Assembly (NCBI GenBank): GCA_023423655.1
Contig: JAFAFE010000006.1
Location: forward strand, 434,001 to 498,000
DNA: 64,000 bases
Source of the DNA: Pseudomonadota bacterium
GTDB taxonomy: Bacteria > Pseudomonadota > Alphaproteobacteria > Sphingomonadales > Sphingomonadaceae
Direction of reading: 5' to 3'
Positions 34,350-41,876 of the stretch are shown one piece after another (position 1 is the stretch's first letter; the number at the start of each line of letters is the position of its first letter). The position numbers and the translations under genes were made by a program. The notes under the pieces were generated by a model, which saw only the letters and a program-made list of their open reading frames with translations, was not told the DNA's origin and searched no databases.

Positions 34350-35405
34350 GTGGCACATGAAGGCGTTGCAGACTTAGGGACTGCCAGCGGGGGAGCGGAT
34401 GCGGTTGACGCATCGGCGACCGAACGCCGGATGCACCTTGTCGCCTATAATATGTGGGCCGAGCTGTTCGACAATGGCCGTTTCCCCGATGCGCAGACCA
34501 TCTTGCGCACCGGCATGGGCGATTTTGGCCAGCACGCTGTCTTGATGCAATTTTCCGATGATCTGGACGATGCTGCCATCAAATATGTCGGGCGCAAGGT
34601 GATGAACGAGGCAGACCTCGACGCCATGCCTTCAGACCTTCAATCCGTCCCCAGCCGCTCGATCCTGTCGCGGCTCACCGACCATTATATGCAGACCGTG
34701 GCCAACCGTGCGCCCGTCGGCTTCGAAGCGGAATTCGTGAACGAAGCCGAAAAGCTGCTCCTTTATCGTGGCATCCTCCTGCCCTGTTCGTCCGATGGCG
34801 ACACCATTGATAGCGCGCTGGGCGTTATTAATTGGAAGGAGGGTGTTTCGGCCCACAGCACAACCCCTGTGGCCCACGATGCCAGTCCACTCCAGACCAA
34901 GAAAAAGAAGCCGAAAAAAGACGGAGCGGAGCCGAAAGCAGGACAACCTTCTCCAGAGCGAAACGCGGTGCCGGTTGCCCATCAGGATAATGAAAATATG
35001 CCGAAAAAATCATCTATTTCAGAAAGGAAAAATATTATGTCTTATGAAGTTAAATTGAACGAATGTCTTGAAATTGACGGCTCGATGGCGGTTGCCCTCG
35101 TTGACCAGGCGAGCGGTATGGCGCTTGCGACCGCCGGTAGCGCAAAGGGTCTGAACCTTGAAGTTGCCGCCGCTGGTAACACCAATGTGATGCGCGCCAA
35201 ATATGACACGATGCGCGAACTCGGCCTTAAGGAAAATATTGAAGATGTGCTGATCACGCTCGACAGCCAATATCACCTCATCCGCCCCGTGACCTCGGAA
35301 TCGGGCAAGGGCCTGTTCGTTTACCTCGTGCTGGACAAGGCGAAGGCCAACCTCGCTATGGCCCGCTTCAAGCTGAGCAAAATCGAAAAGGAACTGACCG
35401 TCTAA
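34350..35405 (+). CDS. PAS-like domain fused to a Roadblock/LC7-like domain
   Basis: This 351-residue protein has three parts. Residues 28-165 resemble a PAS-type sensory domain (LVAYNMWAELFD, then SRLTDHYMQTVANRAPVGFEAEF and LPCSSDGDTIDSALGVINW). Residues 166-229 are a Lys/Pro/Gln-rich linker. Residues 230-351 form a compact Roadblock/LC7-like domain (ALVDQASGMALATAG, VMRAKYDTMRELGL, FVYLVLDKAKANLAMARFKL). The start is a GTG at 34350 with AAGGG upstream; ATG 34431 is possible. An ATG at 35037 with AGAAAGGAAA upstream could start the last domain alone. A terminator follows. The function is unknown; signalling is inferred from the domains. Confidence 0.7.
   Translation: MAHEGVADLGTASGGADAVDASATERRMHLVAYNMWAELFDNGRFPDAQTILRTGMGDFGQHAVLMQFSDDLDDAAIKYVGRKVMNEADLDAMPSDLQSVPSRSILSRLTDHYMQTVANRAPVGFEAEFVNEAEKLLLYRGILLPCSSDGDTIDSALGVINWKEGVSAHSTTPVAHDASPLQTKKKKPKKDGAEPKAGQPSPERNAVPVAHQDNENMPKKSSISERKNIMSYEVKLNECLEIDGSMAVALVDQASGMALATAGSAKGLNLEVAAAGNTNVMRAKYDTMRELGLKENIEDVLITLDSQYHLIRPVTSESGKGLFVYLVLDKAKANLAMARFKLSKIEKELTV
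35037..35405 (+). CDS. Internal product: free Roadblock/LC7-like domain
   Basis: Translation from ATG 35037, in frame inside the larger gene, gives a 122-residue protein exactly covering the Roadblock-like domain (MSYEVKLNECLEIDGSMAVA onward). The preceding AGAAAGGAAAAATATT is a good ribosome site, better than that of the full gene. Either both a long and a short form are made, or the two domains are really two genes lacking an intervening stop. This is inference from sequence. Confidence 0.55.
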   Translation: MSYEVKLNECLEIDGSMAVALVDQASGMALATAGSAKGLNLEVAAAGNTNVMRAKYDTMRELGLKENIEDVLITLDSQYHLIRPVTSESGKGLFVYLVLDKAKANLAMARFKLSKIEKELTV

Positions 35406-35435
35406 GGTCGGACAAGCTTTTCGCTTTTCATAGAG

Positions 35436-35466
35436 CCCCGGTCTACAATGGCCGGGGTTTTTTGTT
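35436..35466 (+). terminator. Rho-independent terminator after the PAS-Roadblock gene
   Basis: CCCCGG (35436-35441) pairs with CCGGGG (35451-35457 region) around a short loop, followed by TTTTTTTG. Confidence 0.85.
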
Positions 35467-35554
35467 TGAGGGAAGCGGGCTGGCTGGAAGGATATGCGGG
35501 ATTTTGATGCGCGCGGAGGCTGAGAGAAGCGGAAGCTATTTGGTTCGCGCAGAG

Positions 35555-35780
35555 GCGCAGAGAATAGAGAGGTCGCAGAGAAATAAGGATAATCCCTCCC
35601 CCGTTCGCCCTGAGTAGCCTCCGCAAGGAGGCGTATCGAAGGGTCATTATCGGGCGAGAAGCAAGGTGCTTCGATACGGCCTGCGGCCTACTCAGCATGA
35701 ACGGATTTTTTAATCCAAACGCTAAATCCAAACACATCCGCTTTAATTCAAACCCTTCGCGCCCTCTCTATTCTCTGCGC
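35555..35780. repeat. Nested inverted repeats, 18-bp outer arms around a 104-bp palindromic element
   Basis: GCGCAGAGAATAGAGAGG (35555-35572) recurs inverted at 35763-35780. Between them, 35601-35704 is a palindromic element with arms CCGTTCG-C-CCTGAGTAG and CTACTCAGCATGAACGG, of the same family as 21732-21836. No gene can be supported in 35467-35911. A 'cttcgcgccttcgcgcctccgcgtga' tract near 35836-35861 resembles the inverted tract at 21567-21589. Confidence 0.7.
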
Positions 35781-35911
35781 CCCTGCGAGACCCTCATTCC
35801 TTATATACCTCCGCACCCCGCAAAGTCCCAGATCTTCGCGCCTTCGCGCCTCCGCGTGAATCTTTTGAAAAAAGCCGACCTCACCCGAAAGGAAACGAGA
35901 GGCTCAGCCGC

Positions 35912-36658
35912 TCACCCCTTCCCCGCCGCGATCAAAAATTCGACATTGCCCTCCGGCCCCGTGATCGGGCTTTCGACAATGCCGTCGACGCTCCAGCCTT
36001 GGTTCTCTAACCATGTGGCGACGTCGCTGCATACGCGCTCATGCACCGCCGTATCGCGTACCACGCCCTTTTTGCCGATTTCGTGGCGTTCGGCTTCGAA
36101 TTGGGGTTTGATGAGGGCCATGAGCCGTGCGCCCTGTTTGGCAAAGCGTAATGGGACTTCCAGCACTTTAGAGAGCGCGATGAAGCTTGCGTCGCATACA
36201 ATAAGGTCAACACTTTCGGGAATATATGTATCGGTGAGCAGCCTCGCGCTGGTTTGTTCGTGGACGACGACGCGCGGATCCTGGCGCAAAGCCCAGGCAA
36301 GCTGGTTGGTGCCGCTATCGACCGCATAAACTTTGGCCGCGCCGCGCGACAGCATCACGTCGGTAAAGCCGCCGGTTGAACTGCCCACATCTATCGCCAC
36401 CGCGCCGCTAATATCCCAAGCGAAATGCTGGAGCGCATGGTCGAGTTTCAGGCCCCCGCGCGATACCCAAGGATGGTCGCGGCCTTTGACGAGAAGCGGC
36501 GTATCCTCGGCCAGTTGCAACCCCGGCTTGTCCACCCGACGGTCGCCCTGTTCGCCCGCAAAGACCAGCCCCGCCATGATGAGCGCCTGCGCGCGCGTGC
36601 GGCTTTCGACAAGGCCGCGATCAACGAGCATCTGGTCCACGCGTTGCTTGGCCATCAT
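35912..36658 (-). CDS. tlyA: TlyA family rRNA methyltransferase
   Basis: This 248-residue protein has an N-terminal S4 RNA-binding domain (residues 4-60: QRVDQMLVDRGLVESRTRAQALIMAGLVF) and an FtsJ-like SAM-binding domain (VAIDVGSSTGGFTDVMLSRGA, then DLIVCDASFIALSKVL and ALIKPQFE). TlyA methylates rRNA 2'-OH groups; the older 'hemolysin' label is misleading. Its ATG overlaps the dsbD stop as ATGA, so translation is probably coupled to dsbD. Confidence 0.9.
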   Translation of the reverse strand: MMAKQRVDQMLVDRGLVESRTRAQALIMAGLVFAGEQGDRRVDKPGLQLAEDTPLLVKGRDHPWVSRGGLKLDHALQHFAWDISGAVAIDVGSSTGGFTDVMLSRGAAKVYAVDSGTNQLAWALRQDPRVVVHEQTSARLLTDTYIPESVDLIVCDASFIALSKVLEVPLRFAKQGARLMALIKPQFEAERHEIGKKGVVRDTAVHERVCSDVATWLENQGWSVDGIVESPITGPEGNVEFLIAAGKG

Positions 36659-38769
36659 TTACCCTTCGCGCGGTCGGTCAGCATCGACACGGTGAGGATT
36701 TGTGGCAGGACTTCGGGTTGGTCAGCGCCGGGGCGATACCATAGGTAAAGCGGCACACTGTTACGGCCTTGCGCGGCGAGTGCGCGGGTGATGTCGGCAT
36801 TGCCGTCGGTCCAGTCGCCGACCAGCACCGTGACACCTGCCGCCTTGAACGCGGCTTCGGTATCGCTGCGGTTGATCGCCGCGCCCTCGTTAATCTTGCA
36901 GGTGACGCACCAGTCGGCGGTGAAATAGACGAACACCGGCTTGCCCGACGCGCGCGCCGCGGCGAGTGCGGTTTCGCTATAGGGCGCGCCTGCAAGACTG
37001 GCCTTGCCCGCTTCGACCGGCGCATGGCCCCTGACCAGCATCGCGCCCATCGCGGCGCTCAGCACCAGCAAGGCAAGAAGGACGGGGCCAAGCCTTTTGC
37101 CCTGTCGCTGGCTTCGGCCATACACGAATGCGAAGAGGCCAACGATAAGTGCGCCAAGAATCGCCGCCATCAACCCGGCATCGCCCGCCATGCGCCACAG
37201 CAGCCAACCAAGCGCGAGCAAGGTCAACGCCATCGGCACCGCCATCCAATGGCGGAATGTTTCCATCCACGGTCCCGGCTTGGGAAGGCGCGCGCGTAAA
37301 GTCTCGCTATAGGCGATGAGGAGGAAGGGGAGCGCAATGCCGACACCCAACCCGCCGAAAATGACGAACGCCGCCCAGCCCGGCAGCACCATCGTTGCGC
37401 CCAAGGCCGCGCCCATAAACGGCCCCGTGCAAGGCGTTGCAACAATCGCCGCAAGTGCGCCGGTGAGGAACGCTCCGCCGGTGCCGCCACGTTGTTGGCC
37501 GCTACCGGTAAAACTTGGCCCGCCAAGTTCGAACAATCCGGCAAGATTTGCGGTAATCCCTGCGACCAGCAAGAGCAGCAGGAACACCATCACAGGATTT
37601 TGCAACTGGAACGCCCAGCCGACCTGCTCGCCGCCTGCGCGCAAACCCAAAATGACGAGGCCGAGCGCCAAGCACACCGCGACCACGCCCGCCGCATAAG
37701 CCCAAGCCTCGCGGCGCACCGTCGATTGGTCGCCGCCTGCCCGCGCGATGCTGATCGCTTTGAGGCTCAGGATCGGAAACACGCACGGCATGATGTTGAG
37801 CAGCAACCCGCCGATAATCGCGCCGCCCAGTGCGAGAAGCAACAGCTTGGCATCGAACGTGCCGCCTGCGCTCGCCCCCCCCACCGTCATTCCACTTGCG
37901 GGAAGTTCGCCCGCTTTGGCAGGCTGCGCGTTGAAGCGCAGGCCGGTGTCGGGCGCGATTTTGAGGAGGTTGTCCAAGCCCTCGATGGTCACGCCCGGCG
38001 TCACATTGGGCTTGCCCTCCATCACCAGCCAATCGCCGCTCCGGTAGAAACGCTGGGGCGCAGCATAGTCGATCACATCGGTGGTCGCAGCGAACAGATG
38101 CGGGCTATCGAGCGTCAGGCTTTGCGGCAGTTTGACGCCAATCTTGAGCGTGTCCGCCGACAGTTCATAGAGTGCATCGCGTGGGCCAAGGGTTAAAGGC
38201 CGCGGCAATTTCGCGCGCCAGCCGTCAAATTGCGCGCGCGCTTCAGGCGATACTGCACCGTCGCCGACGGTTAATTCGGTGGCGAGGCTGAAATCTTGCG
38301 GCAAGCATAATTTATCGTCGCACACCAGCGCCGATGCCTTTACCCGCACCAGCAACACCATGCCCTTGGCAACATTGGCAGGGATCGTGACCGGCACCAG
38401 CACCGCATAATCGCGCTCATATACATGGTTCATCAGGCCTGACAGGATGAGTGTCCCCGGCACCGGATATTGGAGCGACCCTGCGCTCACGCCGTCCGGT
38501 AAGCTCCACTCCACGGACATGCCCAGCCCCGCATCACCGGGATTTTCCCAATAGCCATGCCAGCCCGCATCGGGGCGCATATGGAAAGCGAGCATCATTG
38601 TGTCGCCCGGCGCGGGGCTATGGGTTTCGGCGACAAGCTGGCCTGCCAGATGCCGCTCATAGCCGCCGCCAAGCTGGGCTTGGGCCGGTTGCGGAGCGAG
38701 CACCAGAAGAGCCGCGCCCGCTAACGCTGCCGCCACCAAAACAGATAGCGCGCGCATCATGGGCGACAT
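36655..38769 (-). CDS. dsbD: Protein-disulfide reductase DsbD family
   Basis: This 704-residue inner-membrane protein passes electrons from cytosolic thioredoxin to the periplasm. It has a signal peptide and an N-terminal periplasmic domain with Cys pair VCDDKLC. The eight-helix core carries the two active cysteines in NIMPCVFPILSLK and VATPCTGPFMGAALG. The C-terminal thioredoxin-like domain has the active site ADWCVTCK. The start is uncertain among ATGs at 38769, 38760 and 38757, none with a strong ribosome site; an open frame to 39300 runs antisense through the next gene and is rejected. It is coupled to tlyA. Confidence 0.9.
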   Translation of the reverse strand: MSPMMRALSVLVAAALAGAALLVLAPQPAQAQLGGGYERHLAGQLVAETHSPAPGDTMMLAFHMRPDAGWHGYWENPGDAGLGMSVEWSLPDGVSAGSLQYPVPGTLILSGLMNHVYERDYAVLVPVTIPANVAKGMVLLVRVKASALVCDDKLCLPQDFSLATELTVGDGAVSPEARAQFDGWRAKLPRPLTLGPRDALYELSADTLKIGVKLPQSLTLDSPHLFAATTDVIDYAAPQRFYRSGDWLVMEGKPNVTPGVTIEGLDNLLKIAPDTGLRFNAQPAKAGELPASGMTVGGASAGGTFDAKLLLLALGGAIIGGLLLNIMPCVFPILSLKAISIARAGGDQSTVRREAWAYAAGVVAVCLALGLVILGLRAGGEQVGWAFQLQNPVMVFLLLLLVAGITANLAGLFELGGPSFTGSGQQRGGTGGAFLTGALAAIVATPCTGPFMGAALGATMVLPGWAAFVIFGGLGVGIALPFLLIAYSETLRARLPKPGPWMETFRHWMAVPMALTLLALGWLLWRMAGDAGLMAAILGALIVGLFAFVYGRSQRQGKRLGPVLLALLVLSAAMGAMLVRGHAPVEAGKASLAGAPYSETALAAARASGKPVFVYFTADWCVTCKINEGAAINRSDTEAAFKAAGVTVLVGDWTDGNADITRALAAQGRNSVPLYLWYRPGADQPEVLPQILTVSMLTDRAKGK

Positions 38770-38896
38770 AATCGTCAGCCCAATCGTCAATAAGGCGTCA
38801 CAATGAAAAGGCACAGAATGGTTTCGCAGTTGCATGGTCTGCTCTATAGGCCCAAAGGCGCAAAGAGACAGCAGGGAAAAAAGGAAGGGCATCCCC

Positions 38897-40615
38897 ATGA
38901 ACAGGTTCGGCTTGGTCGGTAGCGTAGCGTTTTTGGCAATGGTCGCGGCCCTGCCCGCAAGCGCACAACAGAAACAGGCGGTGCCCAGCCCTGCCGCCCC
39001 TGCACCCGCTGCGCCAGTTGCCACCACGTCCTCACCCGCAACCCCGACGGTGGCGCCGCGTCCGACGCTCATCCTTGCCATTTCGATGGACCAGTTTTCG
39101 GGCGACTTATTCACCGAATATCGCCAGCATTTTACCGGCGGATTGAAACGCATGGCTGACGGCGCGGTCTTTTCCGCCGCTTTCCAAGGCCATGCCGCGA
39201 CCGAAACCTGCCCCGGCCACTCGACCTTGCTGACCGGAAGCTTTCCGGGCCGCACCGGCATCATCGCCAATGACTGGATTGATTGGTCGCTCCCGCGCAA
39301 AAATAAGGAAATCTATTGTTCGGAAGATGCGAGCCGACCGGCTCCTGAAGGATCGGATTACTACACCTCGCCCAATATGTTGCTGATGCCTACCTTAGGC
39401 GAGCACATGGTTGCGGCTGACCCGCGCACCCGCAATGTTGCGATATCGGGCAAGGATCGCGGCGCGCTGATGATGGGCGGCAAGACCGTCCAGCAAGTCT
39501 ATTATTGGAATGGCAAGACCGGCTTTACCACGCTTCCGGGACGCACCCCCTTGCCGCTGCTCGCCGGGTTCAACCAGAGATTGGGGCAAAGCCTTGCCGC
39601 TCCGCGCGTGGCCAGTGCACTCCCCGCCCATTGCGCGAGCCGCGACCATGCGGTGCCGGTATCCGCCGACTATAGTGTCGGGCGCTGGCGCTTTGAACGC
39701 AAGGCAGGCGATGCCAAAGCGTTCCGCGCTTCCCCCGATTTCGACAAGGCCACGCTCGACCTTGCGACCGCCGTGGTGGACGAGATGAAACTCGGCCAAG
39801 GCCCGCAAACCGATATGCTCTCGGTCAGCCTGTCCGCCACCGATTATGTCGGCCACGGCTTTGGCACCGAAGGCGTTGAAATGTGCATCCAGCTTTCCGA
39901 AGTCGATGCGAGGCTCAAGCAATTTTTCGACCATCTCGACGCCAAGGGCATCGATTATGCGGTCGTGCTGAGCGCCGACCACGGCGGACTCGACACGCCC
40001 GAACGCGCGCGCCAGCAAGGGATGACGGATGCCACCCGCGTCCAGCCGACCTTGAGCCGCAAGGCGATCACAGAAGCGATTGCCGCGCGCACGAAATTGA
40101 CGCTGCCGGAAAATGCGGTCGAAACCGCGTCGGGCGAAGTGTATCTCAATCCCGCGATCACCGGCAAGAACCGGCAAAAGGCGCTCGCCGCCGCGCTCGC
40201 TTATGTGAAGGCCGATCCGCAAGTGGCCGCGACCTTCACCTATGCCGAGCTTGCCGCCATGCCGATGCCGACCGGATCGCCGCGCGAATGGAGCCTTGCC
40301 GAACGCGCGCGGGCGTCCTTCAATGCACAGCGGTCGGGCGATTTCCTCATCATGTTAAAGCCGCGCATTACGCCGATCGGCACGGTGCGCGCAGGCGGGG
40401 CGGTCGCGACCCATGGCAGCCCGTGGGACTATGACCGCCGCGTGGCGCTGGCTTTCTGGTATAAAGGCCTCGCGCCGTTCGAACAGCCGCAGCCGGTCAG
40501 CACCGCCGACATCATGCCAACCCTCGCCGCGCTTATCGGACTGCCGGTGGATATAAGCAAAATTGATGGCCGCTGCCTTGATCTGGATAACGGGCCGGGG
40601 ACCACGTGTAAGTAA
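38897..40615 (+). CDS. Alkaline phosphatase superfamily enzyme (secreted)
   Basis: This 572-residue secreted protein has a signal peptide cleaved near ASAQQ, a Pro/Ala-rich spacer, and a phosphodiesterase/alkaline phosphatase superfamily domain. Visible metal-site motifs are ISMDQF (Asp), GHAATETCPGHSTLLTG with the nucleophile Thr, LSATDYVGHGFG and SADHGGLDTPE. These resemble PafA-type alkaline phosphatases. It likely hydrolyses phosphate esters in the periplasm. The ATG at 38897 has GGAAGGG upstream. It is divergent from dsbD across 127 bp, and no pho-type signal is evident. Confidence 0.85.
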   Translation: MNRFGLVGSVAFLAMVAALPASAQQKQAVPSPAAPAPAAPVATTSSPATPTVAPRPTLILAISMDQFSGDLFTEYRQHFTGGLKRMADGAVFSAAFQGHAATETCPGHSTLLTGSFPGRTGIIANDWIDWSLPRKNKEIYCSEDASRPAPEGSDYYTSPNMLLMPTLGEHMVAADPRTRNVAISGKDRGALMMGGKTVQQVYYWNGKTGFTTLPGRTPLPLLAGFNQRLGQSLAAPRVASALPAHCASRDHAVPVSADYSVGRWRFERKAGDAKAFRASPDFDKATLDLATAVVDEMKLGQGPQTDMLSVSLSATDYVGHGFGTEGVEMCIQLSEVDARLKQFFDHLDAKGIDYAVVLSADHGGLDTPERARQQGMTDATRVQPTLSRKAITEAIAARTKLTLPENAVETASGEVYLNPAITGKNRQKALAAALAYVKADPQVAATFTYAELAAMPMPTGSPREWSLAERARASFNAQRSGDFLIMLKPRITPIGTVRAGGAVATHGSPWDYDRRVALAFWYKGLAPFEQPQPVSTADIMPTLAALIGLPVDISKIDGRCLDLDNGPGTTCK

Positions 40616-40666
40616 GGCGCGCATTGCCTGTTTCGGCGCGCTATTAAGCCAAATCCTATCTATTCC

Positions 40667-40750
40667 CCGCTAGTCCTGAGCTTGTCGAAGGACGTTTCTC
40701 AGTCTTGCGCCCACCTTATGGCCGCCCTTCGACAAGCTCAGGGCTAGCGG
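40667..40750. repeat. Palindromic element with CTGAGCTTGTCGAAG arms (second copy)
   Basis: 24-bp inverted arms, CCGCTAG then T/G-CCTGAG-CTTGTCGAAG, at 40667-40690 and 40727-40750. The interior is similar to that of the 32320-32409 copy. It lies between converging genes. Confidence 0.8.
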
Positions 40751-40819
40751 TTTTGGGGAGGCTTACGAGCTAACGATTTTGGAAATATAGAGGTTTTGAG
40801 GGAAGCGTTGTTGCCCCCC

Positions 40820-41764
40820 TCACCGCTCATCCAATTTGGTAAGGCCGGGCCCTAACTTATTCGCGCCGATTTGCACCGCATCCCCCGTCCAATTGGCGAC
40901 AAAGGCCGAGGTTCGGTTGATGCCGGGGGCGATGCGTGCGTCATTGTCGACGATTTTCAGGCCCGATGAATCGCGTTTACGCCCCTCTGGTGCAACCGTG
41001 ATGAAGGCGGAATGGTTTTCCTTATTTTCGCCCTGCACAAACAGGTTGCGCGCGATAAGGCCGCTCGCGCCCACTGGCAGGTCGATCATATAGTTGGTGG
41101 TGCTGCCCTGCACATCGTCAAAGGTGGAATCCGTGACCTCGATACGCGCGGCATGGCTTTTGACATAATGGCCGCCATTGCCTTTTTCAAAGCGCGACTT
41201 GCGGATGGTGAGCGCGCCATAATCGCCGATATAGATGCTGTGCGCGCATGACAGGCCCCGGTCACAGCGCCCCAGCCGCGAAAAGGTCGAGCGTTCGATA
41301 AGGATGCTGCCATTAGGGTCCGCCGCGGTCAAAATCCCCTGCTCGCTTTCGCGGAAGGTCGTATTGCGCACGGTAAGGTCACCTTTTTCGAGCCGGATGC
41401 CCGCCCCGTTGGCGTCCGGCACTTTCATATTCTGGAAGATCAGCCCGTCAACGCTCGCGCTGCGCCCGCGCAAGACCAGCGCCGCTTTATCCTCGCACGC
41501 CCGCCGGTCAAAAATGGCGGTGCCGGGTTCGACGGCTTTATAGGTTACGTCCCCTGCACCCTGCACCGCGCAATCGCGCCAAGTGCCGGGGGCGACAAGA
41601 ATGGTCCCTGTGTCCTCGCCAATCGCATTGACCGCATCCTGAAGCCGCGAAAATTTCTGCCCCGACCCTTCCAGCGAGAAAGGCTGGTCCACCCCCTGAG
41701 ACGCCAGCGGACTGGCGGTCAGAATAAGCGTTCCGGCAAGAAGGGCTGGCAGCAAGCGGGGCAT
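40820..41764 (-). CDS. Secreted right-handed beta-helix protein
   Basis: This 314-residue protein has a signal peptide (MPRLLPALLAGTLILTASPLAS) and a repetitive beta-helix of about residues 35-300. Repeated solenoid turns such as LTVRNTTFRESEQGILTA, SILIERSTFSRLG and LTIRKSRFEKGNGGHY resemble parallel beta-helix (pectate lyase-like) proteins. No catalytic residues can be assigned. AAAGGA precedes the ATG. It follows the metH C-terminal gene after 112 bp on the same strand and is possibly read through from it, but no functional link is seen. Confidence 0.8.
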   Translation of the reverse strand: MPRLLPALLAGTLILTASPLASQGVDQPFSLEGSGQKFSRLQDAVNAIGEDTGTILVAPGTWRDCAVQGAGDVTYKAVEPGTAIFDRRACEDKAALVLRGRSASVDGLIFQNMKVPDANGAGIRLEKGDLTVRNTTFRESEQGILTAADPNGSILIERSTFSRLGRCDRGLSCAHSIYIGDYGALTIRKSRFEKGNGGHYVKSHAARIEVTDSTFDDVQGSTTNYMIDLPVGASGLIARNLFVQGENKENHSAFITVAPEGRKRDSSGLKIVDNDARIAPGINRTSAFVANWTGDAVQIGANKLGPGLTKLDER

Positions 41765-41876
41765 AGGGATTCCTTTCGGTTTACGGGCGATTATGCCGGA
41801 CGGAGGAAAGGGAGTCGAGTAACTATCATCGGGTGGAGCATCCTCCTTCCCCCATCAAGGGGGAAGGAATTTGCCA

